DNA of 64,000 nucleotides, taken from Streptomyces antnestii. Its GTDB lineage: Bacteria; Actinomycetota; Actinomycetes; Streptomycetales; Streptomycetaceae. The first letter of the stretch is position 1, and each line of letters opens with the position of its first letter. Below are positions 10,534 to 19,398 of the stretch, piece by piece. Position numbers and translations under genes: made by a program. The stretch covers positions 612,715 to 676,714 of the forward strand of contig NZ_RZYA01000002.1 of NCBI RefSeq assembly GCF_004005495.1, in the 5' to 3' direction. The notes under the pieces were generated by a model. That model made no database searches. It was not told the DNA's origin and saw only the letters and a list, made by a program, of their open reading frames with translations.

Positions 10534-11004
10534 ATGAGCGCGCAGACCGTTCTCGCGTACGACTTTCCGCTGCTGAGCGCCTTCTGGACGATGCTGTGGT
10601 TCTTCCTGTGGATCATGTGGTTCGTCCTGCTCTTCAAGGTCGTCGTCGACATCTTCCGCGACGACTCGCTGAGCGGCTGGGGGAAGGCCGGCTGGCTGGT
10701 CTTCGCCTGCGTCCTGCCCTTCCTGGGCGTGTTCGTCTATGTGATCACCCGCGGCAAGGACATGGGCAAGCGGGAGTTGGCACAGGCACGCGCACAGCAG
10801 GAAGCGATGGACAAGTACATCCGGGAAACCGCCCGGGGTGGCGAAGGCGGGGCGAGCAGTGTCGACGAACTCGCCCGGCTGTCGGAGATCCGTGCGCGGG
10901 GCGACATCACGGACGAGGAGTTCAAGAAGGCGAAGGAAATGGTCCTGGCCGGGTCGGGTACCTCCGGGCACTCAGGCGACGGACACGCCAAGTCCGGTGG
11001 CTGA
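10534..11004 (+). CDS. PLDc_N/SHOCT-domain membrane protein
   Basis: 156 aa. Two membrane helices (WTMLWFFLWIMWFVLLFKVVVDIF and WLVFACVLPFLGVFVYVI) form a PLDc_N-type hairpin. A charged linker and a C-terminal SHOCT domain (ELARLSEIRARGDITDEEF) follow. SHOCT is a short oligomerisation or tethering module with unclear function. The ATG at 10534 follows a TTGGAGGAGA ribosome site; a longer frame would begin within the upstream terminator. Part of the stress-type membrane trio. Confidence 0.85.
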   Translation: MSAQTVLAYDFPLLSAFWTMLWFFLWIMWFVLLFKVVVDIFRDDSLSGWGKAGWLVFACVLPFLGVFVYVITRGKDMGKRELAQARAQQEAMDKYIRETARGGEGGASSVDELARLSEIRARGDITDEEFKKAKEMVLAGSGTSGHSGDGHAKSGG

Positions 11005-11076
11005 GCGCGGTCAGACACACGCAGTCAGGAACCTCGGACGACCCTCACTCCACCCAACCGAAATGAGGTATCCCGG

Positions 11077-11523
11077 ATGACCGCCGTACATCCCGGACAC
11101 GCGCACACAGCGAAGCAGCACTGGGCCTCGGGCCTGACGGTCTTCGCCGGAGTCTCGCTCATGATCGTCGGAGTCCTCGCCATCATGAGAGGCATCGCGG
11201 CGATCGCCAAGGACGACATCTTCGTCACGACGAGGAACTACACCTACGCGTTCGACCTGACCAGCTGGGGCTGGATCCACCTCGCCCTCGGCGTGGTCGG
11301 TGTGATCGTCGGAATCGGGCTGTTCCAGGCGTCGGTGTGGGCACGCGTGGCCGGTGTGGCCATCGCGGCTCTCGTCATCATCGCCAACTTCCTCTCCCTG
11401 CCGTACTACCCGGCCTGGTCGATCGTGATGATCGCAGCCTCCGGCTTCGTCATCTGGGCGCTGTGCGTGGCGAAGAAGGACGAGTCCTTCGACTCGTCGG
11501 AGAAACCACCGCGGGCAGCGTGA
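11077..11523 (+). CDS. DUF7144-type four-helix membrane protein
   Basis: 148 aa with four hydrophobic segments. The pattern ASGLTVFAGVSLMIVGVLAIMRGIAAIAKDD, then YAFDLTSWGWIHLALGVVGVIVG, and VAIAALVIIANFLSLPYYP is characteristic of the actinobacterial DUF7144 family. ATG at 11077 with an upstream ATGAGGT. Function unknown. It sits in the same direction as HdeD and SHOCT proteins, 72 bp after the latter. Confidence 0.8.
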   Translation: MTAVHPGHAHTAKQHWASGLTVFAGVSLMIVGVLAIMRGIAAIAKDDIFVTTRNYTYAFDLTSWGWIHLALGVVGVIVGIGLFQASVWARVAGVAIAALVIIANFLSLPYYPAWSIVMIAASGFVIWALCVAKKDESFDSSEKPPRAA

Positions 11524-11666
11524 CCCGCCGGGATCAGGAGACCCGAGCGCGCCAACTTCCCCTCTCCGCCTACGACTTTGGACCGTCGGCGTTCGCCGAG
11601 AGTACTGTGCCGACGTGCCGGTGATCGGCGACATGGTCCGGGCCGTGCGTCCGAGGGGGAGTTGGC

Positions 11667-12992
11667 GTGGCGAAGGAAGCGGCGAGCGATGTGCGGGATG
11701 CCGGGGCGGAGGCCGACGGCCCGAGACCGGGGCACCGCCCGAGCCTGTGGCGGCAGCGGGACTTCATGCTGCTGTGGAGCGGCCAGACGGTCAGTGAGAT
11801 GGGTTCGGCGGTCGCCCAGGTCGCGCTGCCCCTGGTCGCGGTCGTCGCGCTGAAGGCGAGCACGTTCCAGGTCGGGCTGCTGACCGCCGCCACCACGCTG
11901 GCCTTCGCGCTGATCGCGTTGCCCGCGGGCGCGCTCGTGGACCGCGGCTCCAAACGCACCATCATGATCGTCTGCGACGTCCTCCGCCTGCTGATCATCG
12001 GCTCGGTCCCGCTCGCGGCCGCGTTCGGCAGCCTGACGATGGCGCAGCTCTACGCCGTCGCGGTCGCCGCCGGTGTGTGCACCGTGTTCTTCGACGTCTC
12101 GTACCAGAGTTACGTGCCGTCACTCATCAGCGCCGATCACCTGATGGACGCCAACGGAAAGCTCGGGACCACCCAGGCGTTCGCGCAACTCGGGGGACCG
12201 AGCCTGGGCGGGGGACTGGTCGGGCTTTTCGGCGCCGCGGGGGCGATGACGGCCGACGCGATCTCCTACGGGGTCTCGGTCCTGTCGGTCTTCGGGATCA
12301 GGACCCGTGAGGAGCCGCCGTCGGCGCGGGGAGCGGACCAGACGCTGCGGAGCCAGATCGCCGAGGGGCTGAGGTTCGTCCTCCGGCACGAGATCCTGCG
12401 CAGGATCGTGGCGTGCACGGCCACCGCGAACCTGTTCAGCGGCATGAGCATGGCGCTCACGATGGTCTTCCTCGTCCGGGTGCTGCACGTGCGTCCCGCG
12501 CTCACGGGCCTGGTCATGGCGGGCGCGGCCATCGGCGGGATCGCCGGGGGAGTGCTCGCGGGCCGACTCGCCGAGAAGGTCGGATCCGCGCGCGTCATCT
12601 GGGTGTCGATGCTGGTGTTCAGCGCGCCGCAGGTCGTCGCGGCGGCTGCCTGGCGCGGCTGGGGAGTGCTGCTGTACCCGCTGGGCTCGGGCATCGCGTA
12701 CTTCGCCGGGATGGTGTACAACGTCGCGCAGCTCAGCTACCGGCAATCGGTGACACCGCCGGAGCTGATGGGCCGGATGAACGCGGCCGTGCGCTGGGTC
12801 GTATGGGGCACGCTGCCGGTCGGCGGGGTCCTGGGCGGGGCGCTCGGCACGCTGATCGGGGTGCGGCCCGCGCTCTGGCTGGCCTTCACCGGCGCGTGGG
12901 CGGCCGGCTGGTTCGTTTTCCTCTCCCCGCTCCGCCACTTGCGCGACGTTCCCCAACTTGCCCCCGATTCCAGCCCCGTTGCGACGAGTTGA
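11667..12992 (+). CDS. MFS transporter (EntS/MFS_3-like)
   Basis: 441 aa with 12 predicted membrane helices. It opens with LWRQRDFMLLWSGQTVSEMGSAVAQVALPLVA and has the motif-A-like LPAGALVDRGSKRTIMIVCDV. This subfamily contains enterobactin exporter EntS and macrolide-efflux proteins, so small-molecule export is the likely role. GTG start after GGGGGAG. It converges with the ArsR-like gene, leaving 45 bp between them. Confidence 0.85.
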   Translation: MAKEAASDVRDAGAEADGPRPGHRPSLWRQRDFMLLWSGQTVSEMGSAVAQVALPLVAVVALKASTFQVGLLTAATTLAFALIALPAGALVDRGSKRTIMIVCDVLRLLIIGSVPLAAAFGSLTMAQLYAVAVAAGVCTVFFDVSYQSYVPSLISADHLMDANGKLGTTQAFAQLGGPSLGGGLVGLFGAAGAMTADAISYGVSVLSVFGIRTREEPPSARGADQTLRSQIAEGLRFVLRHEILRRIVACTATANLFSGMSMALTMVFLVRVLHVRPALTGLVMAGAAIGGIAGGVLAGRLAEKVGSARVIWVSMLVFSAPQVVAAAAWRGWGVLLYPLGSGIAYFAGMVYNVAQLSYRQSVTPPELMGRMNAAVRWVVWGTLPVGGVLGGALGTLIGVRPALWLAFTGAWAAGWFVFLSPLRHLRDVPQLAPDSSPVATS

Positions 12993-13037
12993 CGTCACCG
13001 TGTCTTTGTCCCGTCAAGCCGCTCACTCCCCAGCCCT

Positions 13038-14054
13038 TCACGGACTCGCGGGCGGCTGAACCCCCAACTGGTCCTGTTCCCCACCCGGTTGGCACGAGGC
13101 GTTCATCAGCACTTCCCCCGCCGCCGTCCGCTCGTACAGCACGGACCGCCCGGCTCGTCGCCGCCGCACCAGGCCCGCGTCCAGCAGCACCCGCAGATGC
13201 CCGCCCACCGACCCGAGCCCCTGCCCGGTGACGGCGACCAGATGGGTCGTGCTCATGGGAGTTCCGAGCAGTGACAGCAGCGCGGCTCGCGCCGGCCCGA
13301 CGAGTGCGCCGAGTCCGGACGGGACGGGGCGTCTGTCGTGATCCTCGGCGAGCACGCCGAGACACGGGTAGACGACCGCGTACCGCTCCTTCCCCTCCCA
13401 CGACACCCAACTGGTCCTCGGCGTCACCGGCATGAACAGCAGATCCGCCCCGGCAGCGATCTCCCGCGGCGGATAAGCGCTCTGGTTGACCTGGAAGCGG
13501 CTCTCGCCGAGCCAGCGCGTGCCGGGTTTGAGCGAGTCGAGCACGGCTGCCCAGCCTCCCTGGTTCACCCGAGCGGTCCGCGCGATCACATCGGCCTCCA
13601 GGATCCGCCGTCGCCGCTCCCAGTACGGCCGCACGGCCTCCTCCCAGACGTACGTCAACAGCGAGGTCGCCCGTCCGGGCAGATCGTCTCGCTCCAGAGT
13701 GGCGGGGAGCGGGCCCTTGAGGCATACGCGGAGGTCGGCCCGTGCCTCCTCGGCCCCGGCCGCCCGCACCCGGGCCACGGTCTCCTCGAAGCTCTCCCCC
13801 TCGCACGAGGTGGGGCAGAAGAAGTCGGCGATCCAGGACGTCCCGATCGCCACCTGCACGAGCCGTGCGACCACCGGGTCGGCGGCGAGATACGCGCGGT
13901 AGCCGGGCAGGTGCGCGCGTAACCACGTCTCCTCGCCCGCGTGGGCGCCGGTACCCGCGTGCAGCAGCTTCAGGCTCGCGAACGTCTCGGCGAACGGGGA
14001 GAGCACGAATCGGCTGTGCGCAAGGGTGTCCGTGTCGATCTGCCACAAGCCCAT
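13038..14054 (-). CDS. ArsR/DUF5937-type winged-helix regulator
   Basis: 338 aa. The N-terminal two thirds resembles the DUF5937 sensor domain. Residues about 245-320 form an ArsR winged helix (GPARAALLSLLGTPMSTTHLVAVTG, GSVGGHLRVLLDAGLVRRRRAGRSVLYERT). No metal-binding Cys pair is evident, so a small organic ligand is more likely than a metal. ATG at 14054 after GAAAGG. It is divergent from the MFS gene starting at 14122, with only 67 bp between them, the classical regulator/efflux arrangement; control of that pump is inferred. Confidence 0.82.
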   Translation of the reverse strand: MGLWQIDTDTLAHSRFVLSPFAETFASLKLLHAGTGAHAGEETWLRAHLPGYRAYLAADPVVARLVQVAIGTSWIADFFCPTSCEGESFEETVARVRAAGAEEARADLRVCLKGPLPATLERDDLPGRATSLLTYVWEEAVRPYWERRRRILEADVIARTARVNQGGWAAVLDSLKPGTRWLGESRFQVNQSAYPPREIAAGADLLFMPVTPRTSWVSWEGKERYAVVYPCLGVLAEDHDRRPVPSGLGALVGPARAALLSLLGTPMSTTHLVAVTGQGLGSVGGHLRVLLDAGLVRRRRAGRSVLYERTAAGEVLMNASCQPGGEQDQLGVQPPASP

Positions 14055-14121
14055 CCGTACGACCTTTCGTGTGTCGGCGAAACAATACCCACGCGCCCGG
14101 GCAGCCCCGAGACTCCGGCCC

Positions 14122-15348
14122 ATGCGCAGCTACCGAACCTTGTTCCGCACCGCGGAGTTCACCCCGTTCCTGCTCTCCTTCGCCGCCTCCGCCGCCGCCC
14201 AGACCGTCGGCGGTCTGGCCCTGGGCACGCTGGTCTTCCGGGCCACCGGATCCCCGCTCCTGACGGCGGTGAGCATGTTCGGCCCGCAGCTCGCGCAGTT
14301 GCTGGGCGGCGCGCTCCTGCTCTCGGGCGCCGACCGCCTGCCCCCGCGGGCGACCCTCACCGCCCTCGCCCTCGCCTTCGCGGCCGGTACGGCGGCTCTC
14401 GCGCTGCCCGGCCTGCCGGTCTGGGCGGTCTTCGCCGTCATCCTGGGGCAGGGCCTGGTCGCGTCGCTCGGCGGTGGAGTGCGCGGAGGCCTGCTGAACG
14501 AGATCCTCCCCAACGACGGCTACGTCCTGGGCCGTTCGGTGTTCAACATGCTCTGGGGCCTGGTGCAGATGGCCGGATTCGCGGCAGGCGGCGTACTGCT
14601 GGCGTTCCTGTCCCCGCGAACATGCCTGCTCCTGGCGGCCGCGCTGTACGTTCTGTCGGCCCTCGTCACGCGCCTGGGACTGACGGCACGCGCGCCGCGC
14701 TCCACCGGCAGGCCGTCCCTCGCGGCGACCTGGCGCACCAACGCCCTGCTGTGGTCCTCACGCCCCCGCCGCCTCACCTACCTGGGCCTGTGGATCCCCA
14801 ACGGCCTGATCGTCGGCAGCGATTCCCTCTATGTCTCCTACGCCCCCGGCGCCGCCGGCACCCTGTACGCGTGCGGCGCACTGGGCATGCTCGTCGGCGA
14901 CATGACGGTGGGCCGACTGGTCCCGCCGGCACTGCGTCCCCGTCTCGCGACCCCGCTGCGCCTGCTGCTGGCGATTCCTTACCTGTTCTTCGTCCTGCGG
15001 CCGGGAGTGGCGGTGTCGGCGGTGGCCGTCACCGTGGCCTCCGTCGGTTTCGCCGCGAGCCTGGTCCTGCAGGAACGCCTGATGTCCCAGCTCCCCGACG
15101 GCCTCGCGGGCCAGGCCCTCGGCCTGCACGCCACCGGTATGTCCGCTCTGCAGGGCGTCGGCGCCGTCCTCGCAGGTTCGCTGGCCCAACTGACCACGCC
15201 CGCCACGGCGATGACCCTGATGGCGACCGCATCGGTCACCGTGACGCTGGCCCTTGCGGCACTGGGAAAGCGCGAGGAGCGACAACTGGTCGTCCCTGTT
15301 CCGGGCATGGGCATCGTCGATCAGGTTGTACGAAAGAGCGATCGATAG
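14122..15348 (+). CDS. MFS transporter divergent from ArsR-like regulator
   Basis: 408 aa with 10-12 hydrophobic segments, opening RTAEFTPFLLSFAASAAAQTVGGLALGTLVFRATG. It lacks a recognisable substrate signature. The ATG at 14122 was chosen because the membrane domain begins soon after; upstream in-frame codons overlap the divergent regulator's 5' end. No Shine-Dalgarno is evident. The 3' end overlaps the convergent PLP-enzyme gene by 28 bp on the opposite strand. Probably an efflux pump controlled by its divergent neighbour. Confidence 0.8.
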   Translation: MRSYRTLFRTAEFTPFLLSFAASAAAQTVGGLALGTLVFRATGSPLLTAVSMFGPQLAQLLGGALLLSGADRLPPRATLTALALAFAAGTAALALPGLPVWAVFAVILGQGLVASLGGGVRGGLLNEILPNDGYVLGRSVFNMLWGLVQMAGFAAGGVLLAFLSPRTCLLLAAALYVLSALVTRLGLTARAPRSTGRPSLAATWRTNALLWSSRPRRLTYLGLWIPNGLIVGSDSLYVSYAPGAAGTLYACGALGMLVGDMTVGRLVPPALRPRLATPLRLLLAIPYLFFVLRPGVAVSAVAVTVASVGFAASLVLQERLMSQLPDGLAGQALGLHATGMSALQGVGAVLAGSLAQLTTPATAMTLMATASVTVTLALAALGKREERQLVVPVPGMGIVDQVVRKSDR

Positions 15349-16340
15349 GCATCCACATCGACGTTGCTGCCGCACACGATGGTGACTACGTGTCGTCCGG
15401 CGAAGCGGTCACGGTCTTCCAGGATCGCCGCGATACCGAGCGCGGCCGACGGCTCGACGACGAGACCGGCGTCGTCGAGGAGCATCCGCATGCCGGCGAT
15501 GATCGACGTCTCCTGGACCAGAACGGCATCGTCGGCCACGAGGAGGAGGTCGTTCAGGACAGCTGGGATGGGCCGCCGGGCGGCGACGCCGTCAGTGATG
15601 GTGTCGGTCGAGTCGGTGCAGACGACGCGCCGCAGGCGCCACGAGTGTGTCATCGCCGGGGCGCCCAGCGGCTGAACGCAGATCACCTCGACATGGGGCG
15701 CCGCGGCCTTCATCACATGCCCCACACCGGTGGCCAGCGCCCCTCCGCCGAGAGCGATCAGGACGGTGTCGAAGGGCGGGCCGCTCTCGCGCGACGGCAC
15801 GCTCTCGAACGATGGCGTGCTCTCGAACGACGGCACGGCGTGCAGCAGCTCCAGGCCGATGGTCGCCGCGCCCTCGCAGGTCTCGATGTCCAGGCTGTCC
15901 TCGACCAGTCGGATGCCGCGGCCCCGCGCGATGGCCGCCGCCCGCTCACGAGCCACATCGAAGTCGCCGTCCACCAGCTCCAGGCTGGCGTCCAACGCGC
16001 GGATGCGATCGAGCTTGACCGCAGGCGCGGAGCGGGATGCCACGACCGTCACGTCGAGACCCCGGCCGCGACCGGACCAGGCGAGGGCCTGGCCAAGGTT
16101 GCCGGCGCTGGCACACACCACGGCTCGCGAGCCGCTTGCGGCGAGCCGGCTCGCGACGACCTCGGTGCCACGGGCCTTGAAGCTGCGGACCGGGTTCGCC
16201 GTTTCGAGCTTGATGCTCACCTTGCACCCGAGGCCGGGCTCCAGCGCCTCGCAGCGATACAGCGGGGTGTCGAGAAAAATCGGGTCGATCACCTGGCGGG
16301 CCGCCCGGATCCGAGCGATGTCGAGGCGCGTCTCCTGCAC
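15321..16340 (-). CDS. threonine dehydratase-like PLP enzyme
   Basis: 339 aa of fold-type II PLP enzymes (threonine/serine dehydratases, racemases). The lysine that binds PLP is in RSFKARG, the phosphate-binding loop is ALGGGALATGVG, and SAGNLGQALAW is the Asn loop. Because the substrate loop is not diagnostic, dehydratase versus racemase is open. The GTG at 16340 is preferred: a TAGACT -10-like box ends eight bases upstream (leaderless), while longer frames add a proline-rich, non-family N-terminus. A six-residue motif is tandemly repeated three times mid-protein. Confidence 0.78.
   Translation of the reverse strand: MQETRLDIARIRAARQVIDPIFLDTPLYRCEALEPGLGCKVSIKLETANPVRSFKARGTEVVASRLAASGSRAVVCASAGNLGQALAWSGRGRGLDVTVVASRSAPAVKLDRIRALDASLELVDGDFDVARERAAAIARGRGIRLVEDSLDIETCEGAATIGLELLHAVPSFESTPSFESVPSRESGPPFDTVLIALGGGALATGVGHVMKAAAPHVEVICVQPLGAPAMTHSWRLRRVVCTDSTDTITDGVAARRPIPAVLNDLLLVADDAVLVQETSIIAGMRMLLDDAGLVVEPSAALGIAAILEDRDRFAGRHVVTIVCGSNVDVDAYRSLFRTT
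15783..15836 (-). repeat. three tandem 18-bp units inside the PLP-enzyme gene
   Basis: Units at 15783-15800, 15801-15818 and 15819-15836 differ by a few bases. They encode the repeated hexapeptide (V/T)PS(F/R)ES between the two halves of the enzyme. The length is a multiple of three, so copy changes would keep the frame. Confidence 0.8.
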
Positions 16341-16508
16341 GGTCCGGCAGTCTAGCGCCGGGGGTGGCCGGCTGTGGGCGACGCGGACCCAACTCGGCCA
16401 GTGGGGCGTCAGGTTGAGCGCGGACGCAGGCGCGGGCGCAGGCAGCGGTGGCGGGGACTGGAGGCGGCGCCCGAACCAGAACACCGAACCAGAGCGCAGA
16501 ACGACAAA

Positions 16509-16532
16509 GGCAGGGAGATCTGTCTCCCTGCC
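16509..16532. other. perfect 10-bp hairpin in the divergent PLP-enzyme/rph region
   Basis: A perfect inverted repeat (GGCAGGGAGA and its complement) encloses a TCTG loop, between two divergently transcribed genes and about 10 bp upstream of the putative rph -10 box. Because neither neighbour ends here, a terminator role is not obvious. It may be an operator or a barrier to antisense transcription. Confidence 0.6.
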
Positions 16533-16542
16533 GCTCTCAACT

Positions 16543-16574
16543 TATAGCGCACCGGGGGGCTTGCGGCAAGGCCC
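16543..16574 (+). promoter_or_regulatory. rifamycin-associated element (RAE) with -10-like box upstream of rph
   Basis: GGGGCTTGCGGCAAGGCCC at 16556-16574 is a 19-bp near-perfect inverted repeat (9-bp arms around one G, one mismatch). It matches, from memory, the conserved element found upstream of rifamycin-inactivating genes in actinomycetes. A TATAGC -10-like box lies at 16543-16548, so the element falls around or just downstream of the start of transcription. The gene that follows is rph, as expected for this element, which confers rifamycin induction by a mechanism involving RNA polymerase inhibition. Confidence 0.8.
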
Positions 16575-16701
16575 GGGTGGTGGCGCAGAATCATCGGCCG
16601 AGGCCACCACCTGGGGAAATGAGGGGCACATAGTGCGTGTGTTGGTGCCAGTGGTCACGTCGGCCACCTGGCCGGCCGAGTCGGTGGTTCGATCGGCCAG
16701 T

Positions 16702-16745
16702 GCAAGGCAAGGCAAGGCAAGGCAAGGCAAGGCAAGGCAAGGCAA
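16702..16745 (+). repeat. (GCAAG)8 pentanucleotide microsatellite in the rph leader
   Basis: Eight perfect GCAAG units (16702-16741) plus a partial GCAA lie 46 bases upstream of the GTG at 16792. The region is in frame with rph from an upstream GTG at 16633. Because five is not a multiple of three, each gain or loss of a unit would change the frame of any peptide started at 16633. Confidence 0.9.
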
Positions 16746-16791
16746 TGCGGTGCGGAGCGCAGCGGAGCAGGACGGCCCCGGAGGTGTCGCG

Positions 16792-19398
16792 GTGAGCGAG
16801 CAGTACGTGTTGGACCTTCAGGAGATCGACGAGTCTCAGGTCGCGGTCGTCGGGGGGAAGGGCGCGCACCTGGGCGCGCTGTCGCGGATCGAAGGCATCC
16901 GCGTACCGGCGGGCTTTTGTGTGACGACGGATGCCTTCCGGGCGGTCATGGCGGAGGCGCCGTCAGTCGACGAGCTGCTCGATCAGCTGTCGCGCCTGGA
17001 CTCGGATGACCGGGAGGCGATCCGCGGGCTGAGCGCGGAGATCCGCCGGGCCATCGAGGGAATCAGCATTCCGGACGATCTCGCGTCGGCGATCACCAGG
17101 GCGCTCGCCCCGTTCGGAGAGGGGACCGCCTACGCCGTCCGTTCCAGCGCCACCGCGGAGGACCTGCCGACGGCCTCCTTCGCCGGGCAGCAGGACACGT
17201 ACCTGAACGTTGTGGGGCCGGCGGCGGTCCTCGAACATGTCAGCCGGTGCTGGGCCTCGCTGTTCACCGAGCGGGCCGTGACGTACCGCCGGCGGAACGG
17301 TATCGACCACCGCACGGTCCACATGGCCGTAGTCGTGCAGCAGATGGTCTTCCCGCATGCGTCCGGCATCCTGTTCACGGCCGACCCCGTCACGGGCAAC
17401 CGGAAGGTGGCCACCGTGGACGCCGGCTTCGGCCTCGGTGAGGCCCTGGTCTCCGGCCTGGTGAACCCGGACGTCTTCAAGGTGCGACACGGCGAAGTCG
17501 TCGCCAGGACCATCGCCGCCAAACAGCGTGCCGTCGAGGCCGTGCCGGCCGGCGGTACGCAGGAAGTGGCGATCGAGGCGCAGCGGCAGGAACAGCCGGC
17601 GCTGACCGACGAGCAGGTCGTGCGGCTCGTGCAGCTCGGGCGGCGGATCGAAGCGGACTTCGGCCGCCCGCAGGACATCGAGTGGTGCCTGGTCGACGAC
17701 GACTTCCAGATCGTCCAGAGCCGGCCGATCACGACGCTCTTCCCCATCCCCGTCCCCGAGAGCGGCGACCAGGACAATCACGTGTACGTCTCCGTCGGTC
17801 ATCAGCAGATGATGACCGACGCCATGAAGCCGCTCGGGCTCTCCCTGTGGCAGCTGACGGCCATGGTGCCCATGCAGGAGGCAGGCGGGAGGCTGTTCGT
17901 CGACGTCACCCGGCGCCTGGCCTCGCCCGCGAGCCGCGCCGCGCTCCTGGACGTCATCGGGAGAGGCGATCCGCTGGTCAGGGACGCGCTGGAGACGGTC
18001 CTCTACCGGGACGACTTCGTGGCGCCGTTCCCGGACGTGGTTCCTGGCAGGCCCCCGGCCGCCGGCGGTGCGCCGGCCCCGATCGAGACCGATCCGGCCA
18101 TCGTCACCGAGCTGATCGAACGGAGCCGGACGTCCGTCGACGCCCTGGAACGCGACATCCGGAAGAAGACAGGACCGGAGCTGTTCGACTTCCTGCTGGA
18201 GGCTTTTGAGGAGCACAAACGCGTCCTCAGCGACCCGCTGAGCATGCAGGCGATCATGGCGGGTATGGAGGCCACGTGGTGGCTCAACGACAAACTGCAG
18301 GACTGGCTGGGCGAGAAGAACGCGGCTGACACGCTCACCCTGTCCGCCCCCGACAACATCACGTCGGAGATGGGACTTGAGCTGCTCGACGTCGCGGACG
18401 TGATCCGCCGGCATCCGGAGGTGGTGGCGTTCCTGCAGGGCGTCGAGGACGACAGCTTCCTGGACGAGCTGGCGAAGCTCGCGGGCGGGACCGAAGCGCG
18501 TGCCGCCATCGAGTCCTACCTCGACCGGTACGGCATGCGCTGCGTCGGCGAGATCGACGTCACGAGGCCACGTTGGCGCGAGCGCCCCGCCACGCTGGTG
18601 CCCGTGATCCTCGACAACGTCAGGAACTTCGAGCCGGGCGCCGCCGGGCGGCGCTTCGAGGAAGGGCGGCAGAAGGCGGAGAGGAAGGAACAGGACGTGC
18701 TGTCCCGCTTGCGGGTCCTGCCGGACGGGGACCGGAAGGCCGACGAGGCCAAGCGGATGATCGACCGGGTCCGGACCTTCATCGGGTACCGGGAGTACCC
18801 GAAGTACGGCATCATCAGCCGCTACTTCGCCTACAAGCAGGCCCTGTTGGAGGAGGCCGAGCGCCTTGTGCAGGGCGGTGTGCTCGCTGAGGCGGAGGAC
18901 GTCTTCTACCTCACGTTCGAGGAGTTCCACGACGCCGTGCGCTCCAACGAGGTGGATGGCCGGCTCATCGAGCAGCGCAAGGACGCGTTCCGGTCGTACC
19001 AGGCGCTCACACCGCCCCGCGTTCTCACCTCGGACGGTGAGGCCGTCACCGGGGCGTACCGGCGTGACGACGTGCCGGCCGGTGCCCTGGTCGGCCTGCC
19101 GGTTTCCGCCGGCACCGTCGAGGGAAGGGCGCGCGTCATCCTCGACATGGCGGATGCCGATCTCGAAGCGGGCGACATCCTGGTCACGACCTTCACGGAC
19201 CCCAGCTGGTCGCCCCTGTTCGTCGGGATCGCCGGCCTGGTGACGGAGGTGGGCGGCCTGATGACCCATGGCGCGGTGATCGCCCGGGAGTACGGCTTGC
19301 CGGCCGTTGTTGGCGTCGAGCAGGCCACCCGGCTGATCCGGGACGGTCAGCGGATCCGCGTACACGGAACCGACGGGTACATCGAGATCCTGCCCTGA
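16792..19398 (+). CDS. rph: rifamycin-inactivating phosphotransferase (rifampin dikinase)
   Basis: 868 aa, the normal length for Rph. The enzyme transfers the beta-phosphate of ATP to the C21 hydroxyl of rifamycins. The order is an N-terminal PPDK-type ATP-binding domain (VVGGKGAHLGAL near residue 20; YAVRSSATAEDLPTASFAGQ near 110), a central rifamycin-binding region, and a C-terminal swivelling His domain with GGLMTHGAVIAREYGLPAVVG, where His826 is the phosphocarrier. It starts at GTG 16792 six bases after GGAGGT. An in-frame GTG at 16633, also with a good site (GAGGGG, six bases), would add 53 residues. The upstream RAE supports rifamycin resistance as its role. Confidence 0.93.
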   Translation: MSEQYVLDLQEIDESQVAVVGGKGAHLGALSRIEGIRVPAGFCVTTDAFRAVMAEAPSVDELLDQLSRLDSDDREAIRGLSAEIRRAIEGISIPDDLASAITRALAPFGEGTAYAVRSSATAEDLPTASFAGQQDTYLNVVGPAAVLEHVSRCWASLFTERAVTYRRRNGIDHRTVHMAVVVQQMVFPHASGILFTADPVTGNRKVATVDAGFGLGEALVSGLVNPDVFKVRHGEVVARTIAAKQRAVEAVPAGGTQEVAIEAQRQEQPALTDEQVVRLVQLGRRIEADFGRPQDIEWCLVDDDFQIVQSRPITTLFPIPVPESGDQDNHVYVSVGHQQMMTDAMKPLGLSLWQLTAMVPMQEAGGRLFVDVTRRLASPASRAALLDVIGRGDPLVRDALETVLYRDDFVAPFPDVVPGRPPAAGGAPAPIETDPAIVTELIERSRTSVDALERDIRKKTGPELFDFLLEAFEEHKRVLSDPLSMQAIMAGMEATWWLNDKLQDWLGEKNAADTLTLSAPDNITSEMGLELLDVADVIRRHPEVVAFLQGVEDDSFLDELAKLAGGTEARAAIESYLDRYGMRCVGEIDVTRPRWRERPATLVPVILDNVRNFEPGAAGRRFEEGRQKAERKEQDVLSRLRVLPDGDRKADEAKRMIDRVRTFIGYREYPKYGIISRYFAYKQALLEEAERLVQGGVLAEAEDVFYLTFEEFHDAVRSNEVDGRLIEQRKDAFRSYQALTPPRVLTSDGEAVTGAYRRDDVPAGALVGLPVSAGTVEGRARVILDMADADLEAGDILVTTFTDPSWSPLFVGIAGLVTEVGGLMTHGAVIAREYGLPAVVGVEQATRLIRDGQRIRVHGTDGYIEILP

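Noticed and set aside
15730..16791. The rph frame stays open upstream to 15730, giving a 1222-aa protein
   Set aside because: That extension runs antisense through the PLP-enzyme gene, has no family match, and Rph is normally about 868 aa; only the GTGs at 16633 and 16792 have ribosome sites.
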